Of a DNA stretch of 64,000 nucleotides, positions 8,081-19,218 are shown in pieces; the stretch's first letter is position 1; the number at the start of each line of letters is the position of its first letter. Below the pieces are notes generated by a model that made no database searches, was not told the DNA's origin, and saw only the letters and a program-made list of their open reading frames with translations. This stretch comes from CAVUDO01 sp963740255 (GTDB lineage: Bacteria; Actinomycetota; Actinomycetes; Mycobacteriales; Cryptosporangiaceae), in NCBI GenBank assembly GCA_963740255.1, contig CAVUDO010000006.1, positions 806,001 to 870,000 of the forward strand, in the 5' to 3' direction. The position numbers and the translations under genes were made by a program.

Positions 8081-8403
8081 CCGTCCACCTCGGCGCGCCA
8101 CCGACCGAACCACCCTCCGGGGTCCTCGCGGGCATCGCCTGGCGTGCCGGAGTGGACTTCTGGCACCGACACGCTCCCGCGCCGGAGAACCCGCAACCCA
8201 CCCACTGCCAGTGCTGCGCCACCACCTGGCCCTGCCTGACCGTCCGATACCTCGGCGGCTTCCTCGACGGGCTGACACCCGTCCAGAGGTCGGTGCGGGC
8301 ACGGGCAGAGTTCTCGGACAGGCGCTGGATCGTGGAGATGGGGCGACCGCCGACAGCGACCCGGCCCGGATCCTCGCTGGTGCTGGACGAGGACGGCATC
8401 TGA
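8071..8403 (+). CDS. Hypothetical cysteine-motif protein (HCQCC)
   Basis: The 110-residue protein starts at a GTG inside the end of the preceding gene, a 10-base overlap, so it completes a tightly coupled three-gene run. It has a distinctive central segment HCQCCATTWPCLTVRYLGG in which His and three or four Cys could bind a metal, but there is no other recognisable domain. I do not know a function. Gene context, just beyond an XRE-DUF5753/DUF397 pair transcribed the opposite way, suggests a shared accessory module. Confidence 0.65.
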   Translation: MALTVHLGAPPTEPPSGVLAGIAWRAGVDFWHRHAPAPENPQPTHCQCCATTWPCLTVRYLGGFLDGLTPVQRSVRARAEFSDRRWIVEMGRPPTATRPGSSLVLDEDGI

Positions 8404-8432
8404 GCGCGACCGGCACGACTCGCGGGATTCTG

Positions 8433-8723
8433 CTATGCGGCCGCGACCAGCGCGTCGATGCGGCGGGCCAGATCGAGGTCGGCGGCGGTGACTCCGCCGG
8501 CGGAGTGCGTGGCCAGCCCGAACGTCACCCTCGTCCAGCGGATGTCGATGTCCGGGTGGTGGTCGAGTTCCTCGGCGACCACCGCGACGGCGTCGACCAG
8601 CGCGATCCCGGCCGGGAAGCTCGCCGCGGTCACGTCCCGCCGGATGCCGGACGGGTCGCCGTGCCAGTCGGGAAGGTCGGCCAGCGCGGCGTCCAGCGCG
8701 GCCTGGTCCAGTACGTCCGTCAT
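8433..8723 (-). CDS. phhB: 4a-hydroxytetrahydrobiopterin dehydratase
   Basis: The 96-residue protein is a canonical PCD/DCoH enzyme. It keeps the DHHP motif (residues 54-57) and the third histidine in THSAGG (H73), the three histidines that dehydrate 4a-hydroxy-tetrahydropterin after amino acid hydroxylation. No aromatic amino acid hydroxylase gene is in this window, so its biological substrate here is unclear. Bacterial PCD proteins can also act in other pterin or molybdopterin contexts. It converges on the small-protein run ending at 8403 and is divergent from typA. Confidence 0.92.
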   Translation of the reverse strand: MTDVLDQAALDAALADLPDWHGDPSGIRRDVTAASFPAGIALVDAVAVVAEELDHHPDIDIRWTRVTFGLATHSAGGVTAADLDLARRIDALVAAA

Positions 8724-8829
8724 CCGCCCAGCCTGCGCCCGGCGGGTGGGGCGCTGTCAAGCCGTAGACTCGGTGCTGCCGCCACGACTCGCGAGCGGCG
8801 TCCCCCGAAGACCAGGAGCGTCTGTCCGC

Positions 8830-10731
<1,902 letters not shown>

Positions 10732-11033
10732 GCCGTTGAGGGCCGGTCCTGCACGGGCCTGGGCGTTTTGAGCAGGCATTTCGTGATGAGGCGGGCAGCG
10801 GCGTACCCAAAACGGACAGAAAGCTACCGACGAGTTTGTGACACCTCACCACGAAGGGCGCAGAAATAGGTCACGGCTTGGTTGCAGCGTGCCCAACAGA
10901 CTCAACTTCGGCCATGCCGGTGTGTACGAAGAACCACACGGACGGTTTGCTGCGGTCCGCGCCGCCTGCGGCCTGTGGGCGGTCGAACACGTTCCCCCTA
11001 CTCGGGGGATCTCCCTCAATCTGGAGGTCGGGG
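10732..11033. other. Intergenic leader between typA and oppA
   Basis: This stretch of about 300 bases is richer in A/T than its neighbours (for example near 10806-10850). It probably holds the opp promoter. A small stem (CCCCC-tact-CGGGGG type) lies near 10993-11008, and a GGAGG ribosome site lies just before the oppA ATG. I see no open frame that looks coding and no recognisable riboswitch. Confidence 0.5.
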
Positions 11034-12678
11034 ATGAGGTTCGCCAAGCCGGGGCGCGCGTTGGCCGCCATCGGCATCGTGACAGCCCTAGTAGCCGCGG
11101 GATGCGGCTCGAGCGGGGATGACGAGGGTGCCGGCAAGACCGACGGCACCGTCTCGATCCAGTGGGGTGAGCCGGAGAACCCGCTCATTCCCGGCAACAC
11201 CACCGAGGTCCAGGGCGGCAAGGTGATGGATGCCATCTTCACCGGCCTGATCAGCTACAGCACGAAGGACGCCTCGCAGGTGCTCAAGATGGCCGAGTCG
11301 ATCACCCCGGACGCCGAGTCCAAGACCTACACGATCAAGATCAAGAGCGGCTGGACGTTCCACGACGGGACGCCGGTCAAGGCCGAGAACTTCACGAAGG
11401 CGTGGAACTACTACGCCTACTCGCCCAACGGCATGGCCAACGGCCCGTTCATGTCCGACATCGCCGGTTTCGAGGACACCTACACCGAGGACCCGGACGA
11501 GGACGGCCCGAAGAAGGCGCCGACGCCCAAGGCCAAGGAGATGTCGGGCCTGAAGGTCGTCGACGACACCACCTTCACCGTCACCCTCGCCGCGCCGTCC
11601 ACCCTGTGGCCGCTGAAGACGGGCTACTCGGTGTTCATGCCGATGCCCAACGTCTTCTTCGACAAGGGGCCCGAGGAGTACGCCAAGAAGCCGATCGGCA
11701 ACGGTCCGTTCAAGTACACCGACCGCACTGTCAACACCTCGCTGACCCTGACCCGTAACGACGACTACAAGGGCCGCGAGAAGCCGAAGGTCAAGACCGT
11801 CCTGTTCAAGGTCTACCAGGAGGACACCGCGGCCTACGCCGACGTGCAGGCCAACAACCTGGACTTCGTGCAGCAGGTGCCGACCAGCGCGCTGACCGGC
11901 GACAAGTACAAGTCCGACTTCCCGAGCGCGTCGTTGAACAAGCCGGTCGCGGTGTCGCAGTTCATCGCGTTCCCGTTCTACCTGCCGCAGTACAAGAACC
12001 CCAAGGTGCGGCAGGCCATCTCGATGGCGATCGACCGGAAGCTGATCACCGAGAAGATCTTCAACAAGAGCCGGGTGCCGATGAACGGCTGGGTCAACCC
12101 GAACGTCTCGGGCTTCCAGGACGGCGCGTGCGGTGAGTTCTGCACCTACGACCCGGCGAAGGCCAAGGCACTGCTGGCTGAGGGTGGCGGCTTCAAGGGT
12201 GAGATCAGCATCGCCTACAACGCCGACTCCAACCACAAGGCATGGGTCGAGGCGACCTGCAACAGCATCAGCACCGCTCTCGGTGTGAAGTGCGTCGGCA
12301 AGCCGATCCCGACCTTCGACGCCTTCCGGACGCTCTCGGACGCCCAGAAGCACACCGGGGTGTACCGGTCCGGTTGGCAGGCCGACTACCCGAGCATCGA
12401 GAACTGGCTGAACCCGCTGCTCCGGACCGGGGCGTCGTCCAACGACGGCCTGTTCACCGACGCGGCGTTCGACGCGAAGCTCAAGGAGGCCGACGGTACG
12501 CAGGACACTGAAGAAGGCGGAGGAGCTCTACCGCGAGGCAGAGAAGATGCTGCCGGCTCTCATGCCCACCATCCCGCTGTGGCACGTCGGTCAGCAGTCG
12601 GTGTGGTCGACCAAGGTCGACAACGTCGTGATCGACGCGTTCGGGGAGATCGCGCTCTCCGAGATCACGGTCAAGTGA
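11034..12678 (+). CDS. oppA: Oligopeptide ABC transporter substrate-binding lipoprotein, frameshifted near the 3' end
   Basis: This is a family 5 solute-binding protein. The signal peptide ends in the lipobox LVAAGC, which would attach it to the outer face of the membrane. The body has family patterns such as SGWTFHDGTPVKAENF and NPKVRQAISMAIDRKLI. It would deliver peptides to the oppBCDF transporter. The reading frame beginning at 11034 is normal to about 12505, then the expected C-terminal segment (KKAEELYREAEKMLP ... IPLWHVGQQS ... EIALSEITVK) continues in the next frame and stops at 12676-12678. One extra base between about 12498 and 12511 explains this. Read literally, the protein ends in about 57 unrelated residues, stopping at 12683. 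Confidence 0.85.
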
Positions 12679-12811
12679 TCTGACGGTGTGACGTTCCGGG
12701 GTGGGGTACCGACCAGGTGTCCCACCCCGGCGCACACCGCCACGAGTTGCGACCGCAACCGGGCCGTCGAGCTGGTCGGTGCCCGCTCCGCCTCGCCGAA
12801 GGAGATCCACC

Positions 12812-13756
12812 ATGGGGCGCTACACGCTGCGGCGACTGCTCCAGCTCATCCCGGTCTTCCTCGGGACGACCTTTCTGATCTACGTCCTGGTCTGGAGCAT
12901 CCCGGGTGACCCGCTCGCCGGTCAGTGCGGCGACCGGGGGTGTCCGCCAGCGTTCATCGACAAGCTCGAGACCAAGTTCCATCTCGACCAGCCGATCTGG
13001 TTGCAGTACCTGTACTACCTATGGGATCCCGTCCAAGAGGGTGGAATCCTCAGAGGCGACTTCGGCGAGACGGTGTCCGGGCTCTCGGTGAATGCGCTGA
13101 TCCTCGAGGCCTACCCGGTCACGATGCAGCTCGCCCTGGTGGCCATCACCATCGAGGCGGTGATCGGCATCACGGCCGGCGTGCTCACCGGCCTGCGCCG
13201 AGGGGGCTTCCTGGACAACCTGGTGCTCGTCTCCACGCTCTTCCTGATCGCCATCCCCATCTTCGTCACCGGCTTCGTCATCCAGTTCCTGCTGGGGATC
13301 AAACTGGCGATCATCAGCCCCACCGTCCCGAACGAATTCGGGCTGACCGACCTCATCGTTCCCGGGTTCATCCTGGCCAGCGGCTCGATGGCGGTCGTCT
13401 CCCGGCTCGCCCGCGTCGCGCTGGTGGAGAACAAGCGCGCCGACTACGTCCGCACCGCGGTCGCCAAGGGCATGAGCCCGGCCCGGGTCACCGGAGTCCA
13501 CCTGTTGCGCAATTCGCTGATTCCGGTTGTCACCTTCATCGGGATTGACATCGGTAACCTCATGGGCGGGGCGATCGTCACCGAGGGAATCTTCAACATC
13601 CGCGGGATCGGCGGGCTGCTCTTCAACGCGATCGGCCGCAAGGAATCGTCCCTGGTGGTCTCGGTCGTGGTGATCCTGGTGATCGTCTACCTGATCTGCA
13701 ACCTGATCGTGGACCTGCTCTACGGGGTCCTGGACCCGAGGATCCGCTATGAGTGA
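12812..13756 (+). CDS. oppB: Peptide ABC transporter permease, OppB type
   Basis: The 314-residue permease begins MGRYTLRRLLQLIPVF, the standard DppB/OppB start with helix 1, and has a periplasmic loop, five further helices and the cytoplasmic ABC-contact loop KRADYVRTAVAKGMSPARV. It forms half of the membrane channel for peptide import. The ATG at 12812 follows a strong AAGGAGAT site, and the preceding in-frame sequence is not needed. Its end overlaps oppC by 8 bases. Confidence 0.95.
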   Translation: MGRYTLRRLLQLIPVFLGTTFLIYVLVWSIPGDPLAGQCGDRGCPPAFIDKLETKFHLDQPIWLQYLYYLWDPVQEGGILRGDFGETVSGLSVNALILEAYPVTMQLALVAITIEAVIGITAGVLTGLRRGGFLDNLVLVSTLFLIAIPIFVTGFVIQFLLGIKLAIISPTVPNEFGLTDLIVPGFILASGSMAVVSRLARVALVENKRADYVRTAVAKGMSPARVTGVHLLRNSLIPVVTFIGIDIGNLMGGAIVTEGIFNIRGIGGLLFNAIGRKESSLVVSVVVILVIVYLICNLIVDLLYGVLDPRIRYE

Positions 13757-14723
13757 CCCCATGGCCGTCCAGGCCGTCGAACTCGGGACAGACGCCGTGC
13801 AGGCAGGCGAGCAGTTGGGGGGCAGCACTCCCTCGACACCGGACGCGGCGCACAAGGGCGACAAGCCCCGCGGCCTGGCCCAGGACGCCTGGCGCGATCT
13901 GCGTCGTCGGCCGCTCTTCGTCATCGCGGCCGGCCTGATCGTGTTCTTCCTGGCGATGGCGTTGTTCCCTCGACTGTTCACCAGCGTCGACCCGACCGCG
14001 GCCGACCTGCGCAAGAGCCTGGAGGGCCCGCAGAGCGGCCATCCCTTCGGGTTCGACGTGCAGGGGTACGACGTCTACGCCCGCACCATCTACGGCGCCA
14101 GGACATCGATCATCGTCGGCACGGCCGCCGTGCTGGGGAACCTCCTCCTCGGTGGGCTGGTCGGCATCACGGCCGGGTACGTGGGGAACTGGGTGGACGC
14201 CGCGCTCTCCCGGCTCGGCGACATGTTCCTCGGTCTGCCGTTCGTGCTCGGCGCGATCGTGCTGCTGTCCACCGCCGGCGACGAGGTCGGCTCGGTAGGC
14301 ATCGTCGTCCTGGTGATCACGGCGCTGGTGGTGTTCGGCTGGCCCACCTTCAACCGGATCATGCGCGCCTCGGTGATCTCGGCGAAGTCGCAGGACTACG
14401 TGCTCGCCGCTCGCGCCCTGGGCGCGGGACCGGTCCGGATCATCCGCAGCCACGTGCTGCCGAACGCGGTCGGGCCCGTGCTCGTGCTGGCCACGATCTC
14501 GCTCGGCCTCTACATCGGCGCGGAGGCCACACTCTCGTTCCTCGGCGTGGGTCTGCGCTCCCCGGTGATCTCCTGGGGCGTGATGATCTCCGACGCCCAG
14601 GACTACATCCGCACCGGCCCGCACGCCCTGCTCTTTCCCGCCGGGTTCCTCGGTGTCGCGGTGCTGAGCTTCGTGATGCTCGGTGACGCCATCCGCGACG
14701 CGTTCGACCCCAAGCTGCGCTAG
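13749..14723 (+). CDS. oppC: Peptide ABC transporter permease, OppC type
   Basis: The 324-residue second permease has the N-terminal OppC segment around residues 35-75 (AWRDLRRRPLFVIAAGLIVFFLAM), a TIYGARTSIIVG motif, and the coupling loop SQDYVLAARALGAGPVRIIRSHVLPN that docks on the ATPases. It pairs with OppB to form the channel. The first 35 residues are a polar cytoplasmic extension. It overlaps oppB by 8 bases and is followed 10 bases later by oppD, so the genes are one operon. Confidence 0.95.
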   Translation: MSDPMAVQAVELGTDAVQAGEQLGGSTPSTPDAAHKGDKPRGLAQDAWRDLRRRPLFVIAAGLIVFFLAMALFPRLFTSVDPTAADLRKSLEGPQSGHPFGFDVQGYDVYARTIYGARTSIIVGTAAVLGNLLLGGLVGITAGYVGNWVDAALSRLGDMFLGLPFVLGAIVLLSTAGDEVGSVGIVVLVITALVVFGWPTFNRIMRASVISAKSQDYVLAARALGAGPVRIIRSHVLPNAVGPVLVLATISLGLYIGAEATLSFLGVGLRSPVISWGVMISDAQDYIRTGPHALLFPAGFLGVAVLSFVMLGDAIRDAFDPKLR

Positions 14724-14733
14724 GAAGGCGACG

Positions 14734-15774
14734 ATGCCGGACATCCTCACCACTGGAACGGCCGCCGACCGGCTCGTCGACGCCGAGGGCGACGCGCGGC
14801 TGCTCGACGTCGAGGGCCTGTTCGTCGAGTTCCGCACCCGCGACGGCGTCGCCAAGGTGATCAACGGCGTGTCGTACCACGTCAACGCCGGCGAGACGCT
14901 CGCGGTGCTGGGGGAGTCGGGGTCGGGCAAGAGCGTCACCGCCCAGGCCATCATGGGCATCCTGGACACGCCCCCGGGCTTCGTGACCGGCGGGGAGATC
15001 CGCTTCCACGGCCAGGACATGCTGAAGCTGTCCGCCGACAAGCGCCGCAAGATCCGCGGCGAGGGCATCGCGATGGTCTTCCAGGACGCGTTGTCCTCGC
15101 TCAACCCGGTGTTCACCGTGGGGTTCCAGATCGCCGAGGTGTACCGCAAGCGCCGCGGTGTCAGCCGCAAGGACGCGATGGTGCGCGCTGCGGAGATGCT
15201 CGACCTGGTGAAGATCCCGAACGCCAAGGACCGGGTGAAGGCATTCCCGCACGAGTTCTCCGGGGGAATGCGCCAGCGCGTGATGATCGCCATGTCGCTC
15301 GCGCTCGATCCCGAGGTGCTGATCGCCGACGAGCCGACCACCGCGCTCGACGTCACCGTCCAGGCCCAGATCATGGACCTGCTCGCGGAGCTGCGTCGCG
15401 AGCGGAACATGGGGCTGATCCTCATCACCCACGACCTCGGCGTCGTCGCCGACGTCGCCGACCGGATCGCGGTGATGTACGCGGGCCGGATCGTCGAGAC
15501 CGCCGATGTCTTCGAGCTCTACCGCAAGCCCTGTCACCCGTACACGGTCGGGCTGCTCGAGTCGATCCCGCGCCTGGACCTCAAGGGCCAGGAGCTCACC
15601 ACGATCAAGGGCCTGCCGCCGAACCTCATGCACATCCCGTCCGGGTGCGCGTTCCGTCCCCGTTGCCCGATGGCCGCCGAGATCTGCGAGGCGCAGGTGC
15701 CGCCGCTGCTGTCGCTCGGACCGACGCGGGCCAGCGCGTGCCACTTCGCCGAGGAGCTGGCCAACCGTGTCTGA
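14734..15774 (+). CDS. oppD: Peptide ABC transporter ATPase, OppD type
   Basis: The 346-residue ATPase carries Walker A GESGSGKSVT, the signature FSGGMRQRV, Walker B VLIADEPTTALD and the H-loop ITHDLG. The C-terminal oligopeptide/dipeptide extension ends in a cysteine cluster (SGCAFRPRCPMAAEICE) that binds an iron-sulfur cluster in some relatives. It supplies energy for peptide import together with OppF. The ATG at 14734 follows a GGAAGG site. The last bases overlap the GTG of oppF. Confidence 0.95.
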   Translation: MPDILTTGTAADRLVDAEGDARLLDVEGLFVEFRTRDGVAKVINGVSYHVNAGETLAVLGESGSGKSVTAQAIMGILDTPPGFVTGGEIRFHGQDMLKLSADKRRKIRGEGIAMVFQDALSSLNPVFTVGFQIAEVYRKRRGVSRKDAMVRAAEMLDLVKIPNAKDRVKAFPHEFSGGMRQRVMIAMSLALDPEVLIADEPTTALDVTVQAQIMDLLAELRRERNMGLILITHDLGVVADVADRIAVMYAGRIVETADVFELYRKPCHPYTVGLLESIPRLDLKGQELTTIKGLPPNLMHIPSGCAFRPRCPMAAEICEAQVPPLLSLGPTRASACHFAEELANRV

Positions 15775-16867
15775 AGAGGTTCTGCAACCGGGGCTGGTGA
15801 GCCGCGGCCTGGCCGACATCGCCGCCGACGCCGCCGCCAGCGGGGCGGCCGCCGACCCGAAGCCGGGCGAGCCGATCCTGGAGGTGCGCGACCTGGTCAA
15901 GCACTATCCGATCAGGCGGGGGATCGTCTACAAGCGGACGGTCGGCCACGTCCAGGCCGTCGACGGGGTCTCCTTCGACCTGCGCAAGGGCGAGACGCTG
16001 GGCGTGGTGGGCGAGTCCGGGTGCGGCAAGTCCACGCTCGGGCGGCTCCTGATGCGGCTGGAGCGGCCGACCGACGGTGCGGTGTTCTACAAGGGACAGA
16101 ACATCTTCGGGATGAACGGCGGGGCGCTGCGCCGGCTGCGCCGCAACATCCAGCTCGTCATGCAGGACCCCTATTCCTCACTGAACCCCCGGATGACGGT
16201 CGGCGACATCATCGGGGAGCCGTTCGAGATTCATCCCGAGGTCGCCCCTCGCGGCGAACGGCGGAAGGCCGTGCAGGATCTGCTCGACGTCGTCGGGCTC
16301 AGTCCCGAGCACATCAACCGCTACCCGCACCAGTTCTCCGGTGGGCAGCGGCAGCGGATCGGCATCGCGCGGGCACTGGCCCTGCGACCGGAGATCATCG
16401 TCTGCGACGAGCCGGTCTCCGCCCTCGACGTGTCGATCCAGGCGCAGGTGATGAACCTGCTGGAGAAGCTGCAGGAGGAGTTCGGACTCTCGTACGTGTT
16501 CATCGCGCACGACCTGTCGGTGGTCCGGCACCTGTCCGACCGGGTGGCCGTGATGTACCTCGGCCGGATCGCCGAGATCGGCACCGATGCGCAGATCTAC
16601 GAGCACCCGACCCATCCCTACACCCAGGCGCTGCTCTCCGCCGTGCCCGTGCCCGACCCGTCCCTCCGCGACCGCAAGCAGGTCATCCGGTTGGAGGGCG
16701 ACGTGCCGAGCCCGGCCAACCCCCCGTCGGGCTGTCGGTTCCGGACCCGTTGCTGGAAGGCCCGGGAGCGGTGTGCCGAGGAGGTGCCGGCGCTGATCGA
16801 CCGCTCCGACCACCCGAGCGCCTGCCACTTCGCGGAGGTGCGGGAGATCGTCCCCGTCGCCGACTGA
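15767..16867 (+). CDS. oppF: Peptide ABC transporter ATPase, OppF type
   Basis: The 366-residue ATPase has Walker A GESGCGKST, signature FSGGQRQRIG, Walker B IIVCDEPVSALDVS and the C-terminal SGCRFRTRCWKARERC cysteine segment. It differs from OppD by the long insertion KHYPIRRGIVYKRTVGHVQAVDG typical of OppF/DppF. It starts at a GTG overlapping oppD by 8 bases. With OppD it forms the heterodimeric motor. The gene ends an intact BCDF set, which makes the frameshift in oppA the only defect in the operon. Confidence 0.95.
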   Translation: MSEEVLQPGLVSRGLADIAADAAASGAAADPKPGEPILEVRDLVKHYPIRRGIVYKRTVGHVQAVDGVSFDLRKGETLGVVGESGCGKSTLGRLLMRLERPTDGAVFYKGQNIFGMNGGALRRLRRNIQLVMQDPYSSLNPRMTVGDIIGEPFEIHPEVAPRGERRKAVQDLLDVVGLSPEHINRYPHQFSGGQRQRIGIARALALRPEIIVCDEPVSALDVSIQAQVMNLLEKLQEEFGLSYVFIAHDLSVVRHLSDRVAVMYLGRIAEIGTDAQIYEHPTHPYTQALLSAVPVPDPSLRDRKQVIRLEGDVPSPANPPSGCRFRTRCWKARERCAEEVPALIDRSDHPSACHFAEVREIVPVAD

Positions 16868-16973
16868 ACCGCTCCATCGGCAGGGAGCTGTCCTGTCGGT
16901 ACCGAGCTGGCCGGTAGGTGAGCTGGCGGCCGGCGTGCCCGCGCGGCGTCCGAGTTTCCGTCCAGTGCGGGAC

Positions 16974-19103
16974 TCAGCGGGTGAGGGCGCGGCGGAGGAA
17001 GTCGCGCTGGAGCAGCAGCAGGTTCTCGGCGACGACCTCGTCCGCGGCCATGTGTGTCACCCCGGTCAGCGGCAGGACCTCGTGCGGCCGACCGGCGGCG
17101 AGCAGGGCCGTGGACAGCCTCAGGCTGTGCGCTGCGACGACGTTGTCGTCGGCCAGACCGTGGATCACCATCAGCGGTCGCTCCAGCGCCTCCGCGCCGG
17201 TCAGGACGGAGGAACGGGTGTACGCCTCCGGCTGTTCGTCGGGGAGGCCCAGGTACCGCTCGGTGTAGAAGGTGTCGTAGAGCGCCCAGTCGGTGACGGG
17301 TGCGCCGGCCACCGCGGCGTGGAACACGTCCGGCCGGCGGATCACGGCGAGCGCCGCCAGGTAGCCCCCGAACGACCAGCCACGGATCGCGACCCTGGTC
17401 AGGTCGAGGTCGGGATGCACGGCGGCGAGCTCGTGCAGGGCGTCGACCTGGTCGTCGAGGATGGGGGTGGCCAGGTCGAACCGGATCGCGTGCTCGAACG
17501 CCGGCGAGACCCCGGGTGTGCCGCGCCCGTCCACGACCACGACGGCGAATCCCTGGTCGGCCCACCACTGCGGTTCCAGCCAGGACGACGACGCCGCGAC
17601 GACCTCCTGGTGGTGCGGGCCGCCGTAGATGTCGACCAGCACCGGGAGCGACCGGCCGGGCCGGTGGCCGTTCGGGTAGAGCACGCCGGTGGGCAGCCGC
17701 CGTTCGGTGACCCGGGCCAGGGCCGGGCTGGCCAGCGCCGGTGGGCGTGCTGCGTGACTCACCAGCGGGCGGGTGGCGCCGTCCCGCACCACGGTGAACA
17801 CCGCACCCGGCGTGTCCAGGCCACGCCGGATCTCCACCGTCGTCCCGCCCTTGACCACGGCGCCGTACCAACCGGGGGTCTCGGTGAGGCGGGTGGCGGT
17901 GCCGTCCAGCGTCACCCGGTAGAGGTGGTTCTGCTCCGGCTCGTCCTCGGTGCCCTCCACCAGCAGCGCCGCCTCGGGGCCGCCGTCCAGGATGCCGAGG
18001 TAGCCGCGCACGTACAGCTCGGGTGGGGTCACCAGGGTGCCGCCGACCACCAGCCGGCGGGTGTCTGCGGTGTCGGCCGACCAGACCAGCCGCCCGTCGC
18101 CGAGCAACTCGGGGGTGCCGGGCAGCACCTCCACCCACGGATCGCCGGACGTCTCGCGGTGGACCGAGATCTCCCCGGTGGTCGGGTCGGCGCCGAGCAC
18201 CTGTACGCCGGACTGGCGGCGGTCCATGACGCTGAAGAGCGGGCAGCCGCTGTCGTCCCAACCGGCCGTGACGAGGTACGGGTGGGACGCCCTGTCCCAG
18301 CCGAGTTCGACCGGCTTGCCGCCGTCCAGTGGCAGCACGTGCAGGCTCACCTCGGCGTTGTCGGCGCCGGCGTGCGGGTAGCGGACCGGGACGGACGGCG
18401 CCCCGGGCACAGCCGGGTCGGCGATGTGCCAGACCGGCACGGGAGACTCGTCCACCCGTGCGGCGAGGATCGCCTCGCCGTCCGGCGACCACCAGTAGCC
18501 GCGGAACCGGCTCATCTCCTCGGCGGCGACGAACTCGGCGAGGCCCCAGGTGATCCCGTCCTCGGCGGCCAGCACCCGGTCGGTGCCGTCCTCGATCAGG
18601 TGCAGCTCGCCGCCGGTGACGTACGCGACGAGGTTCCCGGACGGCGAGGGCCGTGGGTCGAGCACCGGCCCGGCCGTCGGCAGCTCGACGACCTCGCCGG
18701 TGACGAGGTTGGCCCGGTACAGCTGTCCGGACAGGGCGAAGACCGCCGTGCGGCCTGCGTCGTCGGTGGCGTACGCGACGATGCCTCCGGAGCCCTCCCG
18801 CTTGCGCTCGCGCATCGCCCGTTCCTCGGGCGGGAGCTGTTCGCCCCCGGCGAGCAGGGCGCGGGGGTCGGCGACGAGTCTTTCCTCGCCGGCGGGCACG
18901 TCGAACACCCAGAGCGAGTGGACCGCGTCGGTGCCGCCGGTCGACCTGAGGAACGCGACCCGGTCGCCGTCGGAGGACACCGAGACCGTGCGGGGCTGCC
19001 CGAGGGTGAAGGTGCGGGTGCGGGCGGCCAGTCGGGGATAGGAGATCTCTTCCGGCTCGCCGGGCGTGCCGTCGGCAGGGGTGTCCCCGGGGGTCTGCGT
19101 CAC
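16974..19103 (-). CDS. S9-family (DPP IV/prolyl oligopeptidase-like) serine peptidase
   Basis: The 709-residue protein has an N-terminal DPP IV-type beta-propeller and a C-terminal alpha/beta hydrolase domain. The nucleophile is in GWSFGGYLAAL; the family's acid and histidine are in GLADDNV and GVTHMA. Such enzymes cleave dipeptides or other short segments, often after proline. No signal peptide is seen, so it is probably cytoplasmic and could process peptides imported by the convergent Opp system. I chose the GTG at 19103 (VTQTPGDTPADG) because upstream frame sequence overlaps the divergent mshB promoter. Confidence 0.9.
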   Translation of the reverse strand: MTQTPGDTPADGTPGEPEEISYPRLAARTRTFTLGQPRTVSVSSDGDRVAFLRSTGGTDAVHSLWVFDVPAGEERLVADPRALLAGGEQLPPEERAMRERKREGSGGIVAYATDDAGRTAVFALSGQLYRANLVTGEVVELPTAGPVLDPRPSPSGNLVAYVTGGELHLIEDGTDRVLAAEDGITWGLAEFVAAEEMSRFRGYWWSPDGEAILAARVDESPVPVWHIADPAVPGAPSVPVRYPHAGADNAEVSLHVLPLDGGKPVELGWDRASHPYLVTAGWDDSGCPLFSVMDRRQSGVQVLGADPTTGEISVHRETSGDPWVEVLPGTPELLGDGRLVWSADTADTRRLVVGGTLVTPPELYVRGYLGILDGGPEAALLVEGTEDEPEQNHLYRVTLDGTATRLTETPGWYGAVVKGGTTVEIRRGLDTPGAVFTVVRDGATRPLVSHAARPPALASPALARVTERRLPTGVLYPNGHRPGRSLPVLVDIYGGPHHQEVVAASSSWLEPQWWADQGFAVVVVDGRGTPGVSPAFEHAIRFDLATPILDDQVDALHELAAVHPDLDLTRVAIRGWSFGGYLAALAVIRRPDVFHAAVAGAPVTDWALYDTFYTERYLGLPDEQPEAYTRSSVLTGAEALERPLMVIHGLADDNVVAAHSLRLSTALLAAGRPHEVLPLTGVTHMAADEVVAENLLLLQRDFLRRALTR

Positions 19104-19205
19104 CCGACCATCCTGCCAGGCATCCGGGCAGCCACACCGCGGCCACACCCCGTCGGGCCGCGACAGTGCGGGCAGCGTTCCCCTGGCAGGCCAAGGCTTC
19201 CGCCG

Positions 19206-19211
19206 TAGGCT
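19206..19211 (+). promoter_or_regulatory. TAGGCT -10 element, leaderless start of mshB
   Basis: TAGGCT lies 7 bases before the mshB ATG and no ribosome site is present. The spacing places the transcription start at or next to the start codon. Confidence 0.6.
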
Positions 19212-19218
19212 CGGGCAC

